Below, one piece after another: positions 17,853 to 26,045 of a stretch of DNA of 64,000 bases; the first letter of the stretch is position 1; each line of letters opens with the position of its first letter. A program made the position numbers and the translations under genes. This stretch comes from JBFWVR01 sp050246635 (GTDB lineage Bacteria > Acidobacteriota > Vicinamibacteria > Vicinamibacterales > UBA2999), in NCBI GenBank assembly GCA_050246635.1, contig JBFWVR010000001.1:124001-188000 (forward strand), given 5' to 3'. Below the pieces are notes generated by a model that was not told the DNA's origin, searched no databases, and was given only the letters and a program-made list of their open reading frames with translations.

Positions 17853-17893
17853 ACGGTCGCGAACCTCGTCTGGGAAATCACCGCGAACCCAGT

Positions 17894-17922
17894 ATCGTAC
17901 GCGAAGGTCCACCCGTTGGCAA
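17894..17922 (-). promoter_or_regulatory. ppiD promoter (TTGCCA - 17 bp - TACGAT)
   Basis: On the minus strand a TTGCCA -35 (17917-17922) and a TACGAT -10 (17894-17899) are separated by exactly 17 bp. The predicted start is about 35 nt before the ATG. The GATGGCACA repeat array lies about 85 bp further upstream. Confidence 0.6.
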
Positions 17923-18006
17923 CTGCCGCAGGAGGCCGCCCGCCTCGGCCCGCCTCAGCGCCGCCAGGCGCCGATCAGCCCCTCAGCCGAGCTGTCAGTA
18001 CCGCCG

Positions 18007-18046
18007 GTGCCATCTGCGCCATCTGTGCCATCTGTGCCATCTGTGG
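18007..18046. repeat. 9-bp direct repeat array, unit GTGCCATCT
   Basis: Four and a third tandem copies of GTGCCATCT (one with GCG for GTG) fill the space from 18007 up to the stop codon of the methyltransferase gene (18048-18050). There are no spacers. It belongs to a set of 9-bp arrays in this window. Confidence 0.8.
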
Positions 18047-18047
18047 C

Positions 18048-19139
18048 CTAGGTGGTGAGCGCCGCCAGCCGCACCGCCTCGCGATCGAGCGCCGCCAGCG
18101 CCTCGCCACGGGCCGGATCGGCAGCCTCCACGGCACCCTGCAGCGCGGCCCGTTGCTCCGGCGCCAGCAGCCCGAACCGGAACCGCCGGAACTCGGCGTC
18201 GGCGGCGAACAGCCAGAAGCGCGCGGCCGTCAGGTGCGGTGAGCCCTCCTCGGCGCACGCGCTCACCAGGTCCGTCATCGCGGCCTGGCACTCGACCTCC
18301 TCGCCGGCCAGCACGCGGTACACGGAGGCGGCGGCCAGCAGGCCGAGCGCCTCGACGTCGCCCGGCGCGACGGCCAGCGCCGCACGCGCGAGATCCGCCG
18401 CCTCCATGGGCCGCATCCGGATGCCGTGCCCGTCGGTCCGGTCCCAGAAGCGGCGCGCCGCCTCGCGCAGGCCGGCCGCGTCGCCCTTGAGCGACCGGCA
18501 GTCCCAGATCCAGCTCCACCCGGCCTGGTCCGGACCGACGAGCCGCTCGTAGCGGTTCCTGCCGGAGACGATCTCGCGCACGACGGCGAGCTGGTTGACC
18601 TCGAAGAACTCGCGCAAGCCGTCGCGCTCGACGAGCGACGGATAGAAGTAGCGCGGCCAGTGGTGAATCAGCGGGTTGGGCGTGCTCGCGATGAACCGCC
18701 CGCCGGGGCGGAGCACCCGGCGGATCTCCTCGATGGCCTGCTGCGGGTTCGCGAAGTGCTCGCAGACCTCGAAGGCAAATACGACATCAAAACTGTCATC
18801 GTCGAAGGGCATGGGCTCGGCGCCCACCTGGCACAGGCGTACGTCGAGGCCCCACTGCGCGCAGCATGCGACCCCCGACGCGGAGACGTCGAGGCCGAAG
18901 ACCTCGTTCCCGCGGGGCTGCAGGAGCCGGATCAGGCCCCCCTCGCCGCCGGGGCCGATCTCGAGGGCGCGCAGGCCGGTGGGCCAGCCGCCGAACAGCG
19001 CCTGGACCAGCTCCTCGCGGGCGGCGTCGGATTCGGGACGCACTTCGCTGGAGACGTGCCAGTAGTGCTCGTAGAACGTGGGGAGGTCCGACGTGTAGTC
19101 GCGGGTCGCGGTCGTGTTGATGTGGACAGGGGCAGCCAT
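18048..19139 (-). CDS. Class I SAM-dependent methyltransferase with C-terminal helical extension
   Basis: The product has 363 residues from the ATG at 19139; no strong ribosome site is visible. Motif I is ALEIGPGGEG (58-67), and the acidic ribose-binding residue lies in FGLDVS. Motif III/post-I follows as DVVFAFEVCEHF, and LRPGGRFIASTPN is typical of Methyltransf_11 proteins. Residues 1-50 and the last about 120 residues (Ala-rich helices) are outside the core fold. No substrate can be given; the N-terminal YEHYWHVSSEVRP and the Trp-rich middle suggest a small molecule or sugar-lipid substrate, which is only a guess. It is divergent from the GGDEF gene. Confidence 0.85.
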   Translation of the reverse strand: MAAPVHINTTATRDYTSDLPTFYEHYWHVSSEVRPESDAAREELVQALFGGWPTGLRALEIGPGGEGGLIRLLQPRGNEVFGLDVSASGVACCAQWGLDVRLCQVGAEPMPFDDDSFDVVFAFEVCEHFANPQQAIEEIRRVLRPGGRFIASTPNPLIHHWPRYFYPSLVERDGLREFFEVNQLAVVREIVSGRNRYERLVGPDQAGWSWIWDCRSLKGDAAGLREAARRFWDRTDGHGIRMRPMEAADLARAALAVAPGDVEALGLLAAASVYRVLAGEEVECQAAMTDLVSACAEEGSPHLTAARFWLFAADAEFRRFRFGLLAPEQRAALQGAVEAADPARGEALAALDREAVRLAALTT

Positions 19140-19218
19140 GCGGGACCCGAAGCGAAGAGCTTGCCAGACGGCGCCGTGCCACCTGCCGGCGGTTTCAGCC
19201 GCGCCGGCGCGCGAGGGG

Positions 19219-19236
19219 GTGTCGGAAATGCGACAC
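19219..19236. promoter_or_regulatory. Inverted repeat GTGTCG-N6-CGACAC, operator candidate
   Basis: A perfect 6-bp inverted repeat with a 6-bp spacer lies in the divergent region between the methyltransferase and GGDEF genes. Its size fits a regulator dimer site. No regulator gene is adjacent. Confidence 0.3.
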
Positions 19237-19279
19237 TTTGACGGGCCGAAACCCGCATGCCAGCTCCTCGGGCCTGTGA

Positions 19280-19285
19280 TATATT
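19280..19285 (+). promoter_or_regulatory. -10-like TATATT upstream of the GGDEF gene
   Basis: TATATT stands out in GC-rich sequence 80 nt before the ATG. No good -35 is visible at the right spacing, so the call is weak. Confidence 0.3.
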
Positions 19286-19365
19286 CCTCGGGTATTGAAG
19301 GACTTACGGCGGTTCGGGCTGGGCGGACGGCTGGGCCCGACCCCGGGCTGGAAGTCGAGTATCCG

Positions 19366-20427
19366 ATGTCACCCGAGCCGGGTGTCCGCCCCGACCTCGC
19401 CACCCGCCTCCGGCAGCAGCAGCCCGCGCTGACGGCCCGTCTCGGCCGGGCCGAGGCGGTGCTGGCCCTCATGCGTGCCGCGCACGACACGCTCGATCCC
19501 GTGCAGATCGGCGAGATCGTGATCGACCAGCTGGGCGACTGGCTGCCCGACGCGGCGTGTGCCGTGCTGGGCCCGGGACCGGATGGTCGCCTCTGCCGGC
19601 TGGCCGGGCGCGACCTGCCGGCGGCGCACGTGGAGGCGGCAGCCGCGGTCGGGCGCTGGGTCGTCCGCCACGGGCGGGAGTTCTCGTCGGCGGATGTCAG
19701 CGACGATGTCCGCTGCCGCGAATCGGGGGGGGCGGCCCTCGGGATCCCGCTGCGCTGCCGCGGACGGACGGTCGGCGCGGTGGTCCTGCTGGATCCGGTG
19801 CCGGCGGCGTCGACCCCACGACTGCCACCGGAGACCATGGGCCTGCTGCTCACGGCCCTCGAAGGCCCGTCGTTGGCCCTCGACACGGCCTCGGCGCTCG
19901 CGCGCGCCCAGGCCCTGTCGGTCACCGACGACCTGACGGAGCTCTACAACGCCCGGTACCTGAACCAGGTGCTGCGGCGGGAGGCCAAGCGGTCGTCTCG
20001 TTCGGGGCGGCCCCTGTCGCTGCTCTTCCTCGACCTGGACGGGTTCAAGACGGTCAACGACCGGCACGGACACCAGGCGGGGAGCCGGGCGCTCGTGGAG
20101 GCGGCGGGCGTGATTCGCGGGTCCGCCCGCGAGACGGACGTGGTGGCGCGTTACGGGGGCGACGAATTTGCCGTCGTCCTGCCCGACACGGGGTCGGACG
20201 GTGCGACGGCGGTGGGCGAACGGGTCCGGACCCGGCTGGCGGCCCACGGGTTCCTCGCCGGCGAGGGGCTCGACCTGCGGCTGACCGCGTCGGTCGGGGT
20301 GGCCACGTTGCCCGACGTCGCGGCGGTGGCTGAAGAGCTGGTGCGAGCGGCCGATATGGCCATGTACGGGGTCAAGGCCTCCGGCAAGAACGGAGTACGC
20401 ATCGCGTCCGGGGAGCCCGGCCGCTGA
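19366..20427 (+). CDS. GAF-GGDEF diguanylate cyclase
   Basis: The product has 353 residues from the ATG at 19366. A GAF-like sensor domain covers about 30-175, and a full GGDEF domain covers about 180-345. The catalytic signature is intact (ARYGGDEFAV, GGDEF at 264-268). An inhibitory I-site RETD at 255-258 sits five residues before it, so product feedback by c-di-GMP is expected. No signal peptide or membrane helix is present, so it should sense a cytoplasmic signal. It makes c-di-GMP, which the HD-GYP proteins (35.4-40.3 kb) could degrade and the PilZ protein (59.4 kb) could bind. It ends 56 nt before mreB. Confidence 0.92.
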   Translation: MSPEPGVRPDLATRLRQQQPALTARLGRAEAVLALMRAAHDTLDPVQIGEIVIDQLGDWLPDAACAVLGPGPDGRLCRLAGRDLPAAHVEAAAAVGRWVVRHGREFSSADVSDDVRCRESGGAALGIPLRCRGRTVGAVVLLDPVPAASTPRLPPETMGLLLTALEGPSLALDTASALARAQALSVTDDLTELYNARYLNQVLRREAKRSSRSGRPLSLLFLDLDGFKTVNDRHGHQAGSRALVEAAGVIRGSARETDVVARYGGDEFAVVLPDTGSDGATAVGERVRTRLAAHGFLAGEGLDLRLTASVGVATLPDVAAVAEELVRAADMAMYGVKASGKNGVRIASGEPGR

Positions 20428-20483
20428 TGCACGGCGTTTCACATGCGCGGGCGTAGCCCCGCGCCGCGGAAGGAGCAGTCCCC

Positions 20484-21509
20484 TTGGGACTCGGGTCGAT
20501 GCTGTCGTTTCTGTCCACGGATCTCGCCATCGACCTCGGAACGGCGAACACGTGCGTGTACGCCAAGGGCCGGGGCATCGTCGTCAACGAGCCGTCCATC
20601 GTCGCCGTCAACAAGATCAACGGCCGCGTCGAGGCCGTCGGCCGCGAGGCGAAGGAGATGCTCGGGCGCACGCCGGGCAACATCGTCGCCATCAAGCCGA
20701 TGAAGGACGGCGTCATCGCTGACTTCGACGTCACCGAGAAGATGCTGACCTACTTCATCAAGAAGGCGCACAACGGCAACGTCTGGGTGCGGCCCCGCAT
20801 CGTCATCGGCGTCCCGAGTGAGATCACGCAGGTGGAGAAGCGGGCCGTCAAGGACAGCGCCTATCGCGCGAAGGCCAGTGAGGTCCACCTCATCGAGGAG
20901 GCGATGGCGGCGGCCATCGGCGCCGGCCTCCCGATCACCGAGCCCGCCGGGTCCATGGTCGTGGACATCGGCGGGGGCACCACCGACATCGCCGTCATCT
21001 CGCTCGCCGGCATCGTCTACAGCAAGGCGGTGCGTGTCGCGGGCAACGAGATGGATGAGGCGATCATCCAGTACATCAAGAAGACGTACAACCTCCTCAT
21101 CGGGGAGCGCACCTCGGAGCAGATCAAGGTCGAGCTCGGCTCCGCCTATCCGCTCGAGGAGCGCATCACCATGGAGATCAAGGGGCGCCACCTGATCGAG
21201 GGCGTGCCCAAGACCATCACCATCACCGACGAGGAGATCCGCGAGGCGCTCGCCGAGACGGTCAACGTCATCGTCGACGCCGTGCGCGTCGCCCTGGAGC
21301 GGACGCCCCCGGAGCTGTCGGCCGACATCGTCGACCGCGGGATCGTGCTGACCGGCGGCGGTTCGCTGCTGCGCAACCTGGACAAGCGGCTCCGGGAGGA
21401 AACGGGCCTCCCGGTGACCATGGCGGAGGACCCGCTCTCGTCGGTCGTGCTCGGGGCCGGCAAGATGCTGTCGGAGTTCGACCTCCTCCGCAAGATCGCG
21501 ATTGACTGA
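20484..21509 (+). CDS. mreB: Rod shape-determining protein MreB
   Basis: The product has 341 residues from a TTG at 20484, chosen because AAGGAG lies 8 nt upstream and because homologues carry the extra MGLGS segment; an ATG at 20499 is the alternative. It is an actin-like ATPase. IDLGTANTCVY near the N-terminus is the phosphate 1 loop and the VDIGGGTTDIAV segment near residue 160 is phosphate 2. LTGGGSLL near residue 290 is the adenosine loop. MreB forms filaments under the inner membrane that guide the elongasome. First gene of mreB-mreC-mreD-mrdA-rodA-rng. Confidence 0.98.
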   Translation: MGLGSMLSFLSTDLAIDLGTANTCVYAKGRGIVVNEPSIVAVNKINGRVEAVGREAKEMLGRTPGNIVAIKPMKDGVIADFDVTEKMLTYFIKKAHNGNVWVRPRIVIGVPSEITQVEKRAVKDSAYRAKASEVHLIEEAMAAAIGAGLPITEPAGSMVVDIGGGTTDIAVISLAGIVYSKAVRVAGNEMDEAIIQYIKKTYNLLIGERTSEQIKVELGSAYPLEERITMEIKGRHLIEGVPKTITITDEEIREALAETVNVIVDAVRVALERTPPELSADIVDRGIVLTGGGSLLRNLDKRLREETGLPVTMAEDPLSSVVLGAGKMLSEFDLLRKIAID

Positions 21510-21547
21510 CGACCGGCGGGCGGCCTGACCGGCCGCCCGCGGCCCGG

Positions 21548-22411
21548 GTGCCATTGATGGCCCTTGCCGACATCCGCCAACGCCCCGGCGTCCTGCTCGC
21601 GGCCGCGATCGTGCTGCACGTCGGGTTGATCTCCGCCCAGGTGAACACGAAGCGCGGCCTGCCGTTGCTGCAGGCCGTCGTCTTCGGGGCGTTCTCCGAG
21701 GTCCAGCGCCTGACCGGCTCGGTGGTCCAGTCCGGCGAGGGCCTCTGGTCCGGCTACATCGCCCTGCGGGACGTGCGCGCCCAGAACGAGGCCCTCCGCC
21801 GCGAGGTCCAGGACCTCCAGGTGCGCCTGCAGGAGGAGCGGGCCCTCGCCCAGCGCACCGAGAGCCTGCGGCAGCTGCTCGAGCTCCGCGATCGCGCCGG
21901 GCTGGAGACCAGCGCCGCCGAGGTCATCGCCGCCGGGGCCAGTCCCGAGTTCCGGACCATGACCATCGACAAGGGGAGCACCGACGGCCTCGCCGCCGAC
22001 ATGGCCGTCATCTCCCCGAGCGGCGTCGTGGGGCGCATCATCCTGCCCAGCCTCCGGGCGTCCAAGGTCCAGCTGCTGATCGACCGCAACGCGGCGGCTG
22101 GCGCCCTCATCGAGCGCACGCGGGCCCAGGGGGTCGTCACGGGGATCGGCGGCGGCCGCCTGCGCCTCGATTACGTGGCCGGGACGGCGGACGTGAAGAC
22201 GGGGGATCTGGTCGTCACCTCGGGTATCGACGGCATCTATCCGAAAGGCTTCGTGATCGGCACGGTCGACGCCATCGAGGACGAGGGGGCCGGCTCGTTC
22301 CCGGTGATTTCGGTGCGCCCGGCGGTGGACTTCTCGCGCCTGGAGGAAGTGCTCGTCGTGCTCACCCCGCCCGCGGCCCGCGAGCTGGCCGGCCCCGAGG
22401 ATCCCGAGTGA
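21548..22411 (+). CDS. mreC: Rod shape-determining protein MreC
   Basis: The product is 287 residues from a GTG at 21548, or 284 from the ATG at 21557, which may be the real start. An N-terminal membrane helix (about 14-32) is followed by a coiled coil (about 70-115, Leu/Glu/Arg-rich) and the two beta-barrel periplasmic domains typical of MreC (about 120-270). The protein links MreB to PBP2 and activates peptidoglycan synthesis on the periplasmic side. It is 38 nt after mreB and overlaps mreD by 4 nt. Confidence 0.96.
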   Translation: MPLMALADIRQRPGVLLAAAIVLHVGLISAQVNTKRGLPLLQAVVFGAFSEVQRLTGSVVQSGEGLWSGYIALRDVRAQNEALRREVQDLQVRLQEERALAQRTESLRQLLELRDRAGLETSAAEVIAAGASPEFRTMTIDKGSTDGLAADMAVISPSGVVGRIILPSLRASKVQLLIDRNAAAGALIERTRAQGVVTGIGGGRLRLDYVAGTADVKTGDLVVTSGIDGIYPKGFVIGTVDAIEDEGAGSFPVISVRPAVDFSRLEEVLVVLTPPAARELAGPEDPE

Positions 22412-22914
22412 AGGCGGCGCGGGTGGCGGCGGCCCTGGCGGTCGCCCTGACCCTCCAGACCACGCTCGCGGGCGCCGTGTTCCGCGGCAGTGCGGCCCTG
22501 GATCTCGTGCTGATCGTCGTCGTCTATTTCGCCCTCAGCGCCGGGCCGGTCACGGGGCTCCTGGCGGGCAGCGCGGCGGGCCTCGTGCAGGACGCGCTGT
22601 CGAGCGGCGTCCTGGGCATCGGCGGGCTCGCCAACACGATTGTCGGGTTCCTGGCCGGGGTGGTCGGGACGCAGTTCATCGTGACGGCGCCGCTCCCGCG
22701 CTTCGTGGTGTTCGTCCTGGCGACGGTCGTGCATGCGGCGCTCTTCATGGGGTTGTACGTCCTGCTGGACCTCCGCCAGTTTCCGTCGCCCTACGCGGCG
22801 GTCGCGGGGCAGGCCATCGGGAACGGGTTCGTGGGGGTTGTCGTGTTCCAGGTCATGGAATGGCTGCCGGGGCTGGCCGAGCGACGGCGGGCACGGCGGC
22901 CCCTGAAGCGGTAA
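22408..22914 (+). CDS. mreD: Rod shape-determining protein MreD
   Basis: The product has 168 residues from a GTG at 22408 overlapping the mreC stop (GTGA). It is very hydrophobic with about five membrane helices. The short basic C-terminus is cytoplasmic. MreD is an integral membrane part of the elongasome. Position and length match the family. The 66-nt gap to mrdA holds no clear terminator. Confidence 0.95.
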   Translation: MKAARVAAALAVALTLQTTLAGAVFRGSAALDLVLIVVVYFALSAGPVTGLLAGSAAGLVQDALSSGVLGIGGLANTIVGFLAGVVGTQFIVTAPLPRFVVFVLATVVHAALFMGLYVLLDLRQFPSPYAAVAGQAIGNGFVGVVVFQVMEWLPGLAERRRARRPLKR

Positions 22915-22980
22915 ACTGCGGTCTACGCCAGACTTGCCCGGCGCCGCCCCCGGCGGCCGGCACAGATGAGATAGGGTTCG

Positions 22981-24939
22981 ATGGCCATTGCGGAGGATCG
23001 CCGCCGGCTCACTGCCCGCCTGACCGTGCTCAGGATCGGGGCGGCCTGCGTCTTCGTCCTGCTCGCGGGCAGCTTCTGGTACTTCCAGGTCGTGCAGCAC
23101 CAGAAGTTCCAGGAGATGGCGGAGAACAACCACCAGCGCACGCTCGCCCTCCGGGCGCCGCGCGGCGTGATTTACGACCGGACCGGCAAGGTCCTCGTCG
23201 AGAACCGCCACTCCTTCAACATCTCCATCGTCCGGGAGCACACGAAGGACCTCGACCGGACCATCGAGCTGCTGGCCGAGGTCACCGGGGTGCCCGAGAA
23301 GACGGTGCGGGACGTCGTCGACCGGCACCGTCGGGAGCCCGCCTTCCGGCCGATCGTCGTCATCCAGGACGCCACGCTGGCGCAGGTGGCGGCCGTCACC
23401 GCCCGCCGCCTCGACTTCGAGCTCCCCGACGTGGTCGTCCAGGAAGTCCCGACGCGGGAGTATCCGGCCGAATCGCTCGGCGCGCACGTGATCGGGTACG
23501 TCGGCGAGGCCAGCGACCAGCAGGTCTCGGACGACGGTGTCCCGAGCGGCGCGATCGTGGGGCAGTCGGGGGTGGAGCGCGCCTACAACGAGCTGCTGAT
23601 GGGCGAGGACGGCAAGCGCCTCGTCGTCGTCAACAGCATGGGCCGCGAGATCCGGGCGCTCGAGGAGGAGCCGCCGGTCGAGGGCCGCCGCGTCAAGCTG
23701 ACCATCGACTACAACATGCAGCGCGCCGCCGAGGAGGCGTTCCACGCCGCCGGGTATGCCGGCGCCGCGGTCGTGCTCGACCCGCGCAACGGCGACGTGC
23801 TGACCTACGTCAGCCTGCCGGCCTACGACCCCAACGCCTTCGCCACGGGCATCGACCGCGCCGCATGGCAGGCCCTCAACACGGACCAGCTGCGGCCGCT
23901 CCAGAACCGGGCCATCCAGGGGCGGTACTCGCCGGGCTCGACCTTCAAGATCGTCGTCGCCACCGCCGCCCTCGAGGAGGGCCTGATCACGCCGGAGCAG
24001 AAGATCTACTGTCCCGGCGGCGCGACCTTCTACGGCCGCTACTTCCACTGCCACCTGGCTCGCGGCCACGGCTACATGGACCTGCAGCACGCGCTCGAGC
24101 AGTCGTGCAACGTGTACTTCTACACGGTCGGGAACATGCTCGGCATCGACCGGATCCACAAGTGGGCCGAGAAGCTCGGTCTCGCCGGCAAGAGCGGCAT
24201 CGACCTGCCGAACGAGATCGAGAGCATCGTGCCCTCGACCGAGTGGAAACGCGAGAAGACGGGCGAGAAGTGGTATGCCGGCGAGACGATTTCCGTCGCG
24301 ATCGGCCAGGGCCAGCTGTCGGTGACCCCGATGTCGCTCGCGGTCATGATGTCCACGGTGGCCAACGGCGGCACCCGCGTCGTCCCGCGGCTCGTGAGCG
24401 CGGTCGACGACGGCGAGGGCTGGACGCCGGTGGCGCCGCCGGAGAACCCGTTCGCGCCCTTCCTGATGAAGCCCGAGACGGTGCAGGCGGTGCACCAGGG
24501 CCTGTGGATGGCGGTCAACGAGCACGGCACCGCCATCCGCGCCCGGATCGCGGGTCGTGACGTGTCGGGCAAGACCGGCACCGCCCAGGTGATCTCCAAT
24601 CAGGGCCGGGAGCGGGCGCGGGGCAACACCGACCGCGATCTCCGCGACCACGGCTGGTTCGTGTTCTTCGTCCCGCGCGACAACCCGGTGCTGGCGGGGG
24701 TGATCTTCGCCGAGCACAGCGAGCACGGCTACCTGGCCGCCCCGATCGCCAAGCACGTCATCGAGACCTACTACGCCGAGCAGGAAGGACGCCCGCTGCC
24801 CCAGCTCCCGCGTCCCACGCTCCCGGCCCCCACGACCGGCGGGGCGGTGGCGGGGACCGCGGCGCCGGCGGCGGCCGGACCGGCCACCCCGGCGGAGGCC
24901 CGCGCGGACCGGCCGGGTCCCGGAGGACCGGGCCGCTAG
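22981..24939 (+). CDS. mrdA: Penicillin-binding protein 2 (peptidoglycan D,D-transpeptidase MrdA)
   Basis: The product has 652 residues. An N-terminal membrane helix (about 17-35) precedes a pedestal domain (about 50-200) with RGVIYDRTG. The transpeptidase domain (about 235-600) has an intact triad: Ser320/Lys323 (SPGSTFK), SCN at 375-377 and KTG at 531-533. A Pro/Ala-rich tail of about 45 residues follows. It cross-links side-wall peptidoglycan as the partner of RodA, encoded 15 nt downstream. The assignment is firm. Confidence 0.97.
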   Translation: MAIAEDRRRLTARLTVLRIGAACVFVLLAGSFWYFQVVQHQKFQEMAENNHQRTLALRAPRGVIYDRTGKVLVENRHSFNISIVREHTKDLDRTIELLAEVTGVPEKTVRDVVDRHRREPAFRPIVVIQDATLAQVAAVTARRLDFELPDVVVQEVPTREYPAESLGAHVIGYVGEASDQQVSDDGVPSGAIVGQSGVERAYNELLMGEDGKRLVVVNSMGREIRALEEEPPVEGRRVKLTIDYNMQRAAEEAFHAAGYAGAAVVLDPRNGDVLTYVSLPAYDPNAFATGIDRAAWQALNTDQLRPLQNRAIQGRYSPGSTFKIVVATAALEEGLITPEQKIYCPGGATFYGRYFHCHLARGHGYMDLQHALEQSCNVYFYTVGNMLGIDRIHKWAEKLGLAGKSGIDLPNEIESIVPSTEWKREKTGEKWYAGETISVAIGQGQLSVTPMSLAVMMSTVANGGTRVVPRLVSAVDDGEGWTPVAPPENPFAPFLMKPETVQAVHQGLWMAVNEHGTAIRARIAGRDVSGKTGTAQVISNQGRERARGNTDRDLRDHGWFVFFVPRDNPVLAGVIFAEHSEHGYLAAPIAKHVIETYYAEQEGRPLPQLPRPTLPAPTTGGAVAGTAAPAAAGPATPAEARADRPGPGGPGR

Positions 24940-24954
24940 CCCGCCGACCACCGC

Positions 24955-26040
24955 ATGTTCGAGCGGCGCCTCTACTACCACGTCGACTGGCTCCTGATTG
25001 CCGCGATTGCGCTGCTGTGCGCCATCGGGCTGGCCATGATCTACAGCGCGACCGGCGGCGCCGGCCGCGTGTTCTGGACGCAGGTGTACGCGATGGGCCT
25101 CGGCCTCATCGCGATGATGGTGGCACTCGCGATTGACTATCGATCCCTCGCCGACAAGTCGCACCTGATCTACGTCGGCATCATCCTGCTGCTCGTGGCC
25201 GTGCTCGTCATGGGCGCGGTGCGGGGCGGCTCGCGGCGCTGGCTCGATCTCGGCGTCTTCAACCTCCAGCCGTCCGAGTTCGCGAAGGCGGCGCTGGCCC
25301 TCGTGCTGGCCAAGCTGCTCGGCGAGACCCGCCGCCCGCGCCTCACGAACCAGGACCTGCTCTTTGCCGGCATCCTGACGGCGGTGCCGCTGCTCCTCAT
25401 CTCCCGCCAGCCCGACCTCGGCACCGCGGTCACGCTCCTGCCGATCCTGCTGGTCATCACCTACGTCGCCGGGCTGCCGATGCGCTACCTCGGCATCCTG
25501 GCCCTCGTCGGGGCGCTGGCGGCCCCGGTCGCCTGGAAGTTCGCGCTGCAGGACTACCAGCGCGAGCGCATCGAGACCTTCCTCGACCCCGCGCAGGACG
25601 CGCGCGGCGCCGGGTACCAGCAGATCCAGGCCCGCATCACGGTCGGCTCCGGCGGGCTGTGGGGCAAGGGCTTCCGCGAGGGCACGCAGGGCCAGCTCCG
25701 GTTCCTGCCCGTCGCCCACAACGACTTCATCTTCTCCGTCCTGGCCGAAGAGCAGGGGTTCGCCGGCGTCGTCGTCGCGCTGACGCTGTACCTGTTCGTG
25801 ATCCTGCGGGCGCTCGACGCGGCCCGGCTCGCGAAGGATCGGCTGGGGGCCTATCTCGTCCTGGGCGTGCTCGCGTCGTTCACGTTCCAGGTCATCTACA
25901 ACATCACCATGTCGGCGGGCCTGGCGCCGGTCAAGGGACTCACCCTGCCTCTCATGAGCTACGGGGGATCGTCCATGATTGCCACGCTTGCCGCTTTCGG
26001 CCTCGTCCTGAACGTGCGGATGCGCCGATTCACGAACTGA
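24955..26040 (+). CDS. rodA: Peptidoglycan glycosyltransferase RodA (SEDS family)
   Basis: The product has 361 residues with about ten membrane helices. SEDS hallmarks are present: SEFAKAALAL, RQPDLGTAVT, a large periplasmic loop with FLPVAHNDFIFS..AEEQGF, and the LMSYGGSSM motif near the end. RodA polymerises lipid II for side-wall growth together with PBP2. Co-transcription with mrdA and rng is likely, with gaps of 15 and 5 nt. Confidence 0.97.
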   Translation: MFERRLYYHVDWLLIAAIALLCAIGLAMIYSATGGAGRVFWTQVYAMGLGLIAMMVALAIDYRSLADKSHLIYVGIILLLVAVLVMGAVRGGSRRWLDLGVFNLQPSEFAKAALALVLAKLLGETRRPRLTNQDLLFAGILTAVPLLLISRQPDLGTAVTLLPILLVITYVAGLPMRYLGILALVGALAAPVAWKFALQDYQRERIETFLDPAQDARGAGYQQIQARITVGSGGLWGKGFREGTQGQLRFLPVAHNDFIFSVLAEEQGFAGVVVALTLYLFVILRALDAARLAKDRLGAYLVLGVLASFTFQVIYNITMSAGLAPVKGLTLPLMSYGGSSMIATLAAFGLVLNVRMRRFTN

Positions 26041-26045
26041 CCCCC

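Noticed and set aside
22237..25719. A 1160-residue minus-strand open frame across mreD, mrdA and rodA
   Set aside because: Same reason: a shadow of well-supported genes, rich in Asp/His/Arg/Gly, with no start or ribosome site.
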